Below, one piece after another: positions 1 through 6,363 of a stretch of DNA of 12,583 bases; positions within the stretch are counted from its first letter, which is position 1; each line of letters opens with the position of its first letter. The notes under the pieces were generated by a model that worked only from the letters and a program-made list of their open reading frames with translations, had not been told where the DNA came from and did not search any database. The position numbers and the translations under genes were made by a program. Source of the stretch: JBFHNV01 sp965365655 (lineage in GTDB: Bacteria; Pseudomonadota; Gammaproteobacteria; HK1); contig CBDUCN010000133.1 of NCBI GenBank assembly GCA_965365655.1, positions 1 through 12,583 on the forward strand, given 5' to 3'.

Positions 1-700
1 CCGCCGGCGAGCGCAGCACCTCGCCGCCGGCGCCCAGCAGCCACGCGACCGGATGGTCGAACACCCGCAGCTCCTCGATGCTGCGCACGAACCCGGTGAG
101 CGGCACCTCGGCGATGATCGCTCCGCCGAAGCGCGCGATGTCGGGGTCGCTCTTCGCGATGCCTGCCAGCATCGACAGCTGCCCATCGGCGTGACGCAGC
201 GGGCCGTGGTATCGCACCTGGCCGGGCCCGGCCGCCTCCAGCGTCTCGAACAGCGCGGCCTCGGCCTCGGTCACGGGCATCGAGTCCGCGCGCATGCGCC
301 GGCCGCGGTGCACCGCGAGCAGCGCGCGGCCGTCGGCGTCGAGCAGGGTGATCGACTGGTACAGGCGTGGATTGGCCCGCACCACCGACTGGAACATGCG
401 CTCCGCCGGCAGCCGGTCGAGGTGGCGCTCGGCACCGCGCGAGATCAGCAGCGCGTTGACCACCGGCGAGGTCTCGAGCAGGCGCAGATCGCTGCCCAGC
501 GGCACCTGGTAGGCCCGCTCCATGAACACCTCGGTGGTGGCCATGACGTTGTCGAGCTGGGTGCGCAGCGAGGACTCGATGAGCTTCACCGCGAATCCGT
601 AGTGCACGCCGCCGGAGACCAGCGCGACCAGCAGCGCGGTGGCCAGGATCGCGTACAGCAGCCGCTGGAAGACCGACAGGTTGCGCAGGCGCATGGCCAT
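1..700 (-). CDS. Membrane sensor protein, N-terminal part (periplasmic dCache-like domain), cut by the left edge
   Basis: About 233 residues are visible and the C-terminus lies outside the window. Residues 1-12 (MAMRLRNLSVFQ) are a short basic cytoplasmic start. Residues 13-35 form a transmembrane helix (LLYAILATALLVALVSGG). A long extracytoplasmic stretch follows with the pattern of a double-Cache sensing domain: an initial helix (ESSLRTQLDNVMATTEVFM), then 'NPRLYQSITLLDADGRALLAVHRG' split over two strands, and later 'AKSDPDIARFGGAIIAEVPL'. Proteins of this layout are usually histidine kinases, diguanylate cyclases or chemoreceptors; the output domain is not visible, so the type is open. The ATG at 700 is the first possible start because an in-frame TGA lies 6 bases upstream; ATG 694 is an alternative. 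It follows the substrate-binding protein gene by 69 bases on the same strand, which suggests the two work as a ligand-receptor pair. No protein homology search was possible. Confidence 0.8.
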   Translation of the reverse strand, partial: MAMRLRNLSVFQRLLYAILATALLVALVSGGVHYGFAVKLIESSLRTQLDNVMATTEVFMERAYQVPLGSDLRLLETSPVVNALLISRGAERHLDRLPAERMFQSVVRANPRLYQSITLLDADGRALLAVHRGRRMRADSMPVTEAEAALFETLEAAGPGQVRYHGPLRHADGQLSMLAGIAKSDPDIARFGGAIIAEVPLTGFVRSIEELRVFDHPVAWLLGAGGEVLRSPA

Positions 701-769
701 GCGTCAGCGCCCCGTGCGCCGCGCGGGCGCCAGGCGGCGTGGCCGTAGCGCTGTGCGGTGCACCGCCAC

Positions 770-1876
770 TCAGTCCGCCGGCAGCGCGAGCATCCGGGGC
801 ACGCGTTCCTCGACGAGGCCGCTGGCCTCGAACGCGTCCGTCAGGCCCAGCATGCGGGCGCGCGCGATGTTCACGACGAAGTCGCCCGGCGGCGGCGCGT
901 AGACCGCGATCGCGGCGGGATCCTCACCGCCGTCCAGGATGCGGTGGGCGACGCGCACCGCCTCGTAGCCCTGGCGGAAGCCGGAGTCGTCCACCGCGCA
1001 CAGGATCCCCTCGACGACGAACTGCCGCTCGTGGCCGATATCCGGCTTGCGCACGTGCGCCAGGTACCAGGCGCCGGCCTCCAGCTGCGGCACCGGCCGC
1101 CCGTCCGTGTCCTCGAGGGTGTTGTGGTTGAACACGAAGAACGCGTCGGCATTGGGCGCCAGCGCGAGCGCACCGTCCTTCCACGCCGCGTAGGAGTCGG
1201 TGACCACGCTGCCGGCGAGCGACACCTGGATCTCGCCGCGCCGCACCAGGTCCTCCAGCTCCTTCACCTTCGCGCGGCCGGTGGGCGACGCGTCGGAGAG
1301 CACCGCGAGGCGGCGCACGCCGGGCAGCACCTGCTGCACCCGCTGCACGCCCTCCTTCAGGTAGCCGGCCTGGTAGACACCGGTCACGTTGTGGCCCGGG
1401 CGCTGCATGGAGTCGATCAGGCCGTACTTCGCCGGGTTGCCGTTCACGCCCCAGAACACCACCGGGATGCGCGTGTCCAGGTAGGTCCCGCCGATGTAGT
1501 TGGCCGCGTTGTCGTCGCCGAGCAGGATCACGTCCGGGCGGAAGCGCTCCGCCTCGTCCAGCACCCGCGCGACGGCCTCGGCGAGGTCGGCCCGGTCGTT
1601 CGCGCGCTTGGTGTCCATCCACAGCTTGCGCACCACCGCGACCGCGCTCTCGGCGCGATCCTCGGTGAGCAGGCGCCGGGCCGCGTCCTCGCCGCTCAGC
1701 CAGCCCACCTCGAGCAGCCCCGCGTTCACGCCGGCGCTGGTGTCCTGGGACCACAGGTATTCCCGGTGGTAGCTGCTGACGATGAGCACGCGCCACGGCG
1801 CGCCGTCCGCGGCCGCCGCCGGTGCGGCCGCGAACGCCAGGATCAGTGCAATGGCGCGCCAGGTGGATGCCGGCAT
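770..1876 (-). CDS. Secreted ABC-type substrate-binding protein (ABC_sub_bind, PF04392-like)
   Basis: The protein has 368 residues. It begins with a signal peptide (MPASTWRAIALILAFAAAP, then AAAADG), so it should be exported and cleaved around residues 20-23. The mature part reads like the ABC_sub_bind family: 'VLIVSSYHREYLWSQDTSAG' near the start, 'DVILLGDDNAANYIGG', 'IPVVFWGVNGNPAKYGLI', 'PGHNVTGVYQAGYLKEG' and 'LAVLSDASPTGRAKVKELED'. These proteins have the two-lobed periplasmic-binding fold. A reading frame open to a TTG at 1906 exists, but ATG 1876 is chosen because GAGGAG lies about 6 bases upstream of it and the signal peptide starts there. No ABC permease or ATPase is nearby. The gene downstream on the same strand is a membrane sensor, so the binding protein more likely presents a ligand for signalling than for import. 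The ligand cannot be told from sequence. Confidence 0.88.
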   Translation of the reverse strand: MPASTWRAIALILAFAAAPAAAADGAPWRVLIVSSYHREYLWSQDTSAGVNAGLLEVGWLSGEDAARRLLTEDRAESAVAVVRKLWMDTKRANDRADLAEAVARVLDEAERFRPDVILLGDDNAANYIGGTYLDTRIPVVFWGVNGNPAKYGLIDSMQRPGHNVTGVYQAGYLKEGVQRVQQVLPGVRRLAVLSDASPTGRAKVKELEDLVRRGEIQVSLAGSVVTDSYAAWKDGALALAPNADAFFVFNHNTLEDTDGRPVPQLEAGAWYLAHVRKPDIGHERQFVVEGILCAVDDSGFRQGYEAVRVAHRILDGGEDPAAIAVYAPPPGDFVVNIARARMLGLTDAFEASGLVEERVPRMLALPAD

Positions 1877-1941
1877 GGACAGCTCCTCATCAGCTCCCGT
1901 CGACAACTGTTCGGCGGAAACGCGGGAACCTTTAGCACGCT

Positions 1942-1964
1942 GTCGAGAAACGCGGTTTTTCGAC
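1942..1964. promoter_or_regulatory. Imperfect palindrome in an AT-richer island upstream of the binding-protein gene
   Basis: The arms are GTCGAGAAA (1942-1950) and TTTTTCGAC (1956-1964), nine bases each with one mismatch, around the spacer CGCGG. The site sits 66-88 bases upstream of the ATG at 1876, in the only AT-rich patch of this part of the window, and a related GTCGACAAC lies at 1899-1907. It could be an operator or promoter-proximal element of the binding protein-sensor unit. It could also be a weak terminator arm. No clear -35/-10 pair was recognised with it. Confidence 0.3.
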
Positions 1965-2048
1965 CGCTCTTGGCCGGCACGGGGCCGTGACCGTCTGCGG
2001 CAGGCCCCGGGCAGGCCCGCGACGGGCGCCGCGGCGAGCGGGGCGCGC

Positions 2049-2069
2049 GGCCGTCGAGGATCGACGGCC
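2049..2069 (-). terminator. Perfect 9-bp hairpin just after the methyltransferase stop codon
   Basis: On the minus strand the stem GGCCGTCGA pairs with TCGACGGCC around a 3-base loop (TCC). The hairpin begins 2 bases after the TGA at 2074-2072. No T-tract follows, so it is not a canonical intrinsic terminator. In a very GC-rich genome such a hairpin may still end the transcript or protect its 3' end. It separates the crotonase-methyltransferase pair from the binding-protein gene. Confidence 0.5.
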
Positions 2070-2071
2070 TG

Positions 2072-3103
2072 TCAGGGCTTGACGAGCCGGTAGTGGCCCA
2101 CCAGCCACTCGTTGCCGCCCCGGAACGCGAATCGTTCCGCGCACGCGAGGAAGCGCAGCCGCCAGCGCCGCAGCCGCTCGCGCGGCGGCTGGCGCGCGGC
2201 ACCGGCGGCCAGCACGTCCAGCGCCTCGCCGCTTCGCCGGTCGAGGTTCGCGAGCCACGCCTCCGCGGTCGCGGCGTAGTGGCGCCCGCTCACCAGGTAG
2301 AGCTGCTCGAGGCGCAGCGTATGCTGCAGGTGCAGCGCGAGGTCGGCGCTGGGCACCAGGGCGCCCGGGGCGAAGGGCGCCGCGACCCAGTCGTGATCGC
2401 CGTCCCCGTCGCACGGATACGGCACCTGGCGATGGCAGGCGAGCTGCAGGAACAGCTTGCCTCCGGAGTCCAGCCAGCGCGCGGCGCGCTCCAGCACGGC
2501 GCGCCAGTCGCGCGGCCGGCGCAGCGCCTCCACCGAGAGCACGCGGTCGAAACGCGCGTCGCGGTCGAAGCCGGCGACGCCCCCGGTGAGCACTTCCAGG
2601 TTGCCGAGCCCGCGGGCGCGCGCGCGGGCGTCGACGAAGGCCTTCTGCGCCGGCGACGCGCCGGCCGCGGTGATGCGGCTGGACGGGTAGTGCTGCGCCA
2701 TCCACAGCGACAGCGAGCCCCAGCCGCAGCCGAGGTCCAGGATGTGCATGCCGTCGTCGATCTCGGCCCGCGCACTGCAGCGCTCGAGCATCGCCGCCTC
2801 GGCCTCGTCCAGCGTCATGTCCTCGCGCTCGAACAGTCCGCAGCCGAGCGCGAGATGGCGGCCCGTGACCAGCTCCAGGAACGCGGCGGGCGGCTCCTCC
2901 GGCGCCGCCCCGCTGCCGGGCGCGTCCGGCGCGCCGTCCGGCACGCCGTCCAGCGCGCGCACCACCCGGCGCACGGCGTCGGCCTGCGCCTCCACGTCCT
3001 CGGGCACCGAGCGCTCGAGCCGGCGTCGAAGCTCGGCCCGGATCGCGGCGCGCGTGACCCAGTCCGGAAGCCGCCCCGCCTCGGCGAGCCGAAGTGCCAG
3101 CAT
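2072..3103 (-). CDS. SAM-dependent methyltransferase, cyclopropane synthase/coclaurine N-methyltransferase-like, altered active site
   Basis: The protein has 343 residues. The N-terminal helical part (LPDWVTRAAIRAELRRRL) and 'TLDEAEAAMLERCSARAEI' match the lid region of the coclaurine NMT-like branch of the CFA synthase family. SAM motif I is 'ILDLGCGWGS' at 121-130. The C-terminal half also matches: 'GDHDWVAAPFAPGALVPSAD' at 235-254, 'VSGRHYAATAEAWLANLD' at 271-288, and 'NEWLVGHYRLVKP' at the end. Family members move a methyl group from SAM to a lipid double bond (CFA synthases) or to an amine (coclaurine and pavine NMTs). The motif normally read S-[IV]-E-M-F-E-H is SVEALRR at 190-196: the first Glu stays (E192), but the catalytic Glu-His pair is R195-R196. 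The reaction is therefore uncertain. The ATG at 3103 lies 13 bases after the crotonase stop and has no clear ribosome binding site, so translation may be coupled. A variable Pro/Ala/Gly-rich insert occupies residues 52-72. Confidence 0.85.
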   Translation of the reverse strand: MLALRLAEAGRLPDWVTRAAIRAELRRRLERSVPEDVEAQADAVRRVVRALDGVPDGAPDAPGSGAAPEEPPAAFLELVTGRHLALGCGLFEREDMTLDEAEAAMLERCSARAEIDDGMHILDLGCGWGSLSLWMAQHYPSSRITAAGASPAQKAFVDARARARGLGNLEVLTGGVAGFDRDARFDRVLSVEALRRPRDWRAVLERAARWLDSGGKLFLQLACHRQVPYPCDGDGDHDWVAAPFAPGALVPSADLALHLQHTLRLEQLYLVSGRHYAATAEAWLANLDRRSGEALDVLAAGAARQPPRERLRRWRLRFLACAERFAFRGGNEWLVGHYRLVKP

Positions 3104-3116
3104 CGCGCGACGTCGC

Positions 3117-3896
3117 TTACAGGCCGCGGAAGCGCGGCACGCGCCGGTCCAGGAACGCCCGGCAGCCCTCGCGGAAGTCGCCGCTGCCGAAGCACAGGAA
3201 CGCCTCGTCGCGCTCCTCGTCGTCGAGGGGCCGTGGATCCTCCAGCCGGTTCACGAACTTCTTGTGCCAGCGCGCCACCAGCGGCGCCGCCGCGGCGATG
3301 CGCCGCGCGCTCTCGTACGCGGCCTCGGTGACCGCAGCGTCGTCCACGACCCGCTGCACCAGTCCCATGGCCATCGCCTCGCCGGCATCGACGACCCGCC
3401 CCTCGAGCAGCAGCTCGAGCGTGCGCGCGCGCCCGACCAGCCGCATCAGCCCCGCGAGCTCCGGGTACGACATCACCAGGCCCAGCCGGTTGATGGGCAC
3501 GCCGAAGCGGCTCGCGCGCCCGCACACCCGCAGGTCCGCGAGCGCGGCGAGCTCCAGCCCGCCGCCGACGCAGATGCCGTGGATCATCGCGACCACCGGG
3601 TGCCGGCAGCCGCGCACGCTGTCCAGCGTGCGCGCCATCACCGCGCCGTAGGCGCGCGCGCTGTCCACGTCGTGGCGCTCGTGCTCGAACTCGCCGATAT
3701 CGTTGCCGGGAGAGAACGCGCGCTCACCGGCGCCGCGCAGCACCACGCAGCGCACGCCGTTGTCGGCGGACAGCATGACCATCACCTCGCCCAGGCGATG
3801 CCACATCGCGCGCGTCAGCGCGTTGAGCTTCGCGGGCCGGTTGATGACGACCGTCGCCAGGGCGCCGTCGCGCTGCACCAGGACGTTCGCGCTCAT
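3117..3896 (-). CDS. Enoyl-CoA hydratase/isomerase-family (crotonase-fold) protein
   Basis: The protein has 259 residues, the usual length for a single-domain crotonase. The acyl-CoA binding and oxyanion-hole segments are present: 'AFSPGNDIGEF' at 60-70 and 'IHGICVGGGLELAALADLRV' at 105-124. E115 corresponds to the first catalytic Glu of rat mitochondrial hydratase (Glu144). The second (Glu164, in the FGxPE motif) is Ile here: the sequence is FGVPINRLG, with I135 at that place. Classic syn-hydration needs both, so this may be an isomerase or another crotonase-fold CoA enzyme. The start at ATG 3896 is preferred over an in-frame codon at 3971 because GGAGG lies about 6 bases upstream and because family alignments begin here. 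It is followed 13 bases later by the methyltransferase gene, a likely two-gene unit. Confidence 0.88.
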   Translation of the reverse strand: MSANVLVQRDGALATVVINRPAKLNALTRAMWHRLGEVMVMLSADNGVRCVVLRGAGERAFSPGNDIGEFEHERHDVDSARAYGAVMARTLDSVRGCRHPVVAMIHGICVGGGLELAALADLRVCGRASRFGVPINRLGLVMSYPELAGLMRLVGRARTLELLLEGRVVDAGEAMAMGLVQRVVDDAAVTEAAYESARRIAAAAPLVARWHKKFVNRLEDPRPLDDEERDEAFLCFGSGDFREGCRAFLDRRVPRFRGL

Positions 3897-3984
3897 CGCC
3901 TGCCTCCGTTCCCGGGGACGTCGCATCGAATGATCGGCTGGCCACCGCGTCCCGCCGGCCGGCACCCGCACACCGAGCCGCGGC

Positions 3985-4022
3985 GGTTCCCGGCCGGGCC
4001 GGGCGGCGCGCCGGCCGGGACC
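3985..4022 (-). terminator. Long GC hairpin between the AsmA-family gene and the crotonase gene
   Basis: The arms GGTTCCCGGCCGG (3985-3997) and CCGGCCGGGACC (4011-4022) pair over 12 bases with one bulged T, around a 13-base loop. On the minus strand it starts 6 bases after the stop codon of the AsmA-family gene. There is no T-tract. Position and strength suggest a transcript end or 3' stabiliser for that gene. The remaining part of the 132-base gap (3897-4028) holds the crotonase ribosome binding site and no recognised promoter. Confidence 0.45.
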
Positions 4023-4028
4023 GGCACG

Positions 4029-5630
4029 TCAGCTCCACGCGTCGATGCGAACTGTACTCCCGGGGCGCGCACAGGGCGCATCGCCACGCGCCCGCTCCCG
4101 CAGGCGCCCCACGACGGCCTCGCGCGCCGGCTCCGCGTCGCCCCGCACGCCGTCCCGGAAGCGGACCTCCGGCGCCGCCAGCGCGCCGGCGATCTCGACC
4201 TCCTCGGCCACCGCTCGGGCGGACGGGCCCAGCCCCGGCCGGGGCCACGGGCGCAGCAGCACCGACACGGTGCGCGCTGGCAGGGACAGCGTGCCGCCGC
4301 CCACCGCGTTCATGTCCCGGCTCTGCATCGCGAGGTCGCCGCCGGAGCGCAGCACGCCGTCGCGCACGGCGATGCGCGCGGTCACGCACTCGAGCTCGAT
4401 GCGGTTGCCGCGGTCACCGCGCAGCATGCGCATCAGCCCGGCGTACACGTCCGACGCGGCCAGCTCCGCGGCCCTCGCGCGCAGCGTGACGTCGCGTGCG
4501 TCGATCACGATCTCGCCGCCCAGACCCGCGAGCAGCCCCGCGCCGCCGCCGGCGTCCAGGCGCGCGTGCACGTCCAGCCGCCCGCCGCGCTCCGCGCCGT
4601 GCAGGCCCGCCATCACCAGCGTGTCGCCGGCGTCCGCCTGGCGCAGCTCGAGCGCGAGGCGTCCCTGCACGAGCCCGCCGCCGGCGCCGGCGCTCAGCGC
4701 GAGGTCCACGCTCAGCGGCCCTCCCGCGAGCACGCCCGCGCCGCTCGAGCGCAGCACGCCGTCGCGCACCCGCAGCGGCACCTCCACCTCGTTCAGGCGC
4801 CAGTCGCCCACGGACAGCCGGCCGACCCGCAGCGTGACGTCGGCATCCAGCCGCACGAGCGCCGCCGCGTCGAGGGCGGACCACGGCCCCGCGTCCCGGT
4901 CGGCGGAAACGGCGGGCAGCGTGAGCGCGGTGGAGCTCAGGCGCCCGCCGATCCGCACCCGCTCGCCGCCCGGCTCCAGCGTGAGCCCGCCCTCCACGGC
5001 GCCGTACGCGGTGTCGAGCTGGATCTGCTCGATCGCCAGCGCGCCATCGCGCGCCGCGATCCGCGCGCGCCCGCGCACCCGCGGCGCGTCCCTCTCGAGC
5101 TCCAGCCGCGCGCCCTCGGGGTGCGCCAGCTCGCTCAGCGCGAGCCGCCGCAGGCGCAGCCACGACCCGCCGTCCTGCGCGGCGTCGGCTCCCCCTGCCG
5201 CGCCGCGACGCAGCCGCACGTCGCGCATCTCCACGCGCACCGGGTCCACCGCGCCGGGACCCGGCAGCGCGTCGATCAGCGCCGCGAGCGGCGCCCCGGC
5301 CAGCACGACGTCGACGCCCTCGGCCAGCACCTCCCTCGGCACCAGCCGCCGCGCCATGAGCGCGCCGGAGTCCACCGCGACACGAAGCGTCGCGATGCGC
5401 ACCTGCGCGCCGGGCGCGCTGACGGTCACGTCGCGCGCGGTCAGCGCCGGCGACGGCTGCCAGCCGAGGCTGAGCGCGCCGTCCACGGACACGGGATGGC
5501 CCAGGCTGTCGCGCAGCAGCGCGGCGAGGTCGTCGCGGTAGTCGTCGGCGTCCTGCACGAACAGCGCGGCGAGCAGCGCCGCGAGCGCCAGCGCGGCGCC
5601 CCCGGCCAGCGCGGCGCGGCGACGGGTCAC
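4029..5630 (-). CDS. AsmA-family protein, inner-membrane anchored
   Basis: The protein has 533 residues from the GTG at 5630. It opens with a basic start (VTRRR) and a single transmembrane segment at about 6-25 (AALAGGAALALAALLAALFV). It then shows the typical AsmA N-terminal pattern: 'DADDYRDDLAALLRDSLGH' then 'PVSVDGALSLGWQPSPALTA' then 'RDVTVSAPGAQVRIATLRV'. The rest is a long repetitive beta-rich periplasmic region, with repeated '(I/V)RDGVLRS.G' units ('VRDGVLRSSGAG', 'VRDGVLRSGGDL') in the C-terminal half, as in the AsmA C-terminal domain. AsmA/YhdP/TamB-type proteins span the periplasm and act in outer-membrane biogenesis and lipid transport; this specific member's role is unknown. No ribosome binding site is clear at the GTG. 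The frame stays open to 5870, but upstream residues look non-coding and would overlap the divergent gene, so GTG 5630 is the best choice. Confidence 0.85.
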   Translation of the reverse strand: MTRRRAALAGGAALALAALLAALFVQDADDYRDDLAALLRDSLGHPVSVDGALSLGWQPSPALTARDVTVSAPGAQVRIATLRVAVDSGALMARRLVPREVLAEGVDVVLAGAPLAALIDALPGPGAVDPVRVEMRDVRLRRGAAGGADAAQDGGSWLRLRRLALSELAHPEGARLELERDAPRVRGRARIAARDGALAIEQIQLDTAYGAVEGGLTLEPGGERVRIGGRLSSTALTLPAVSADRDAGPWSALDAAALVRLDADVTLRVGRLSVGDWRLNEVEVPLRVRDGVLRSSGAGVLAGGPLSVDLALSAGAGGGLVQGRLALELRQADAGDTLVMAGLHGAERGGRLDVHARLDAGGGAGLLAGLGGEIVIDARDVTLRARAAELAASDVYAGLMRMLRGDRGNRIELECVTARIAVRDGVLRSGGDLAMQSRDMNAVGGGTLSLPARTVSVLLRPWPRPGLGPSARAVAEEVEIAGALAAPEVRFRDGVRGDAEPAREAVVGRLRERARGDAPCARPGSTVRIDAWS

Positions 5631-5851
5631 GGGGCCGCGTCCCGCGCTGCCGGCCCGGCCGATGGACCCGACGACGTCGCAACGCGGCCGCAGGCGGCGG
5701 CGCCTCGGCGGTTCGTCGGTCGCAGCGTATCGGGCGTGTGATGGTGCATGCGGGTGGGCGCGGATTCGAGCGGGCCGCAAGCATACAGGGAGCGTGCGGA
5801 CCTGCGGCCGGCGGTGCGCCGGGGGCGCCGCGAGTAGCATGCGCGCCGCCC
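5631..5851. other. Divergent intergenic region between the AsmA-family and DUF3429 genes
   Basis: These 221 bases separate two genes transcribed away from each other, so promoters for both should lie here. The stretch at about 5740-5790 is the least GC-rich part. On the minus strand TATGCT (5785-5780) is a possible -10 box for the AsmA-family gene, about 150 bases from its start, but I find no matching -35. The plus-strand TAGCAT at 5835-5840 is listed separately. No small gene was recognised here. Confidence 0.4.
5835..5840 (+). promoter_or_regulatory. Possible -10 box (TAGCAT) for the DUF3429-photolyase unit
   Basis: TAGCAT ends 11 bases before the ATG at 5852. If it is a -10 element, the transcript would start about 5 bases before the ATG, which fits the absence of a Shine-Dalgarno sequence. 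No convincing -35 lies 16-18 bases upstream. The same or nearly the same box precedes the lipoprotein gene and zwf. Confidence 0.35.
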
Positions 5852-6355
5852 ATGAGCACGAGCACCTCACAGCCCGCCGCCCCGGGCGGCCCCGGCGAGC
5901 GGCAGGCGCAGCGGGTGCCCGCCGCGGCGGCCGCGCTCGGCGCCGCCGGCCTGCTGCCGTTCCTGGCCGGCGCCGCGGGCGCGTGGCTGCTGCACGAGCC
6001 GCGTCTCGGGGCGGTCCTCGAGCTGCTCGCCGCGTACGCGGCGGTGATCCTGTCGTTCATGGGCGCGATCCACTGGGGCCTCGCGATGCACGGCGCCCCG
6101 CGCGCCGGGCGCGCGATGACGCTCAGCGTGCTGCCGGCGCTGCTGGCCTGGTTCGCGCTGTCCATCCCGCCGCCCGGCGGGCTGGTGGTGATGGCCGCCG
6201 GTTTCGCGGGCGTGTACTGGATGGACGCCCGCGCGATCGCCGCCGGCGTCGCGCCGGCGTGGTACCGGCGGCTGCGCATTCCGCTGACGCTGGCCGTGCT
6301 GACCTGCCTGGCCGCGGCGGTCGCGGCGGCGGCCCTGCGCGGCCCCGCGGCCTGA
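5852..6355 (+). CDS. DUF3429 family integral membrane protein
   Basis: The protein has 167 residues and is mostly hydrophobic, with about five transmembrane segments (roughly 24-47, 53-79, 88-105, 108-125 and 142-162). Recognisable family features are 'LLAAYAAVILSFMGAIHWGL' at 58-77, 'SVLPALLAWFAL' at 92-103, and 'VAPAWYRRLRIPLTLAVL' at 133-150. The function of DUF3429 proteins is not established. The frame is open from 5738, but the residues before the ATG at 5852 look non-coding, and the family's N-terminal 'VPAAAAALGAAGLLPFLAG' starts at residue 22 of the shorter form. The stop lies 8 bases before the photolyase start, so the two genes are probably co-transcribed. No ribosome binding site is evident. 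Confidence 0.85.
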   Translation: MSTSTSQPAAPGGPGERQAQRVPAAAAALGAAGLLPFLAGAAGAWLLHEPRLGAVLELLAAYAAVILSFMGAIHWGLAMHGAPRAGRAMTLSVLPALLAWFALSIPPPGGLVVMAAGFAGVYWMDARAIAAGVAPAWYRRLRIPLTLAVLTCLAAAVAAAALRGPAA

Positions 6356-6363
6356 GCCGGAAC

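Noticed and set aside
53..748. Plus-strand open frame at the left end
   Set aside because: The minus strand carries a coherent transmembrane sensor protein here. The plus frame is low-complexity and has no recognisable domain.
2742..5741. Plus-strand open frame of about 1000 codons opposite the methyltransferase, crotonase and AsmA genes
   Set aside because: Its translation is low-complexity Arg/Ala/His/Pro/Gln with no domain pattern, as expected for the antisense of GC-rich genes. The minus-strand genes have clear families and better starts.
5780..5785. TATGCT on the minus strand as the promoter of the AsmA-family gene
   Set aside because: No -35 element lies at a suitable distance and it is about 150 bases from the start. 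Mentioned only in the intergenic entry.
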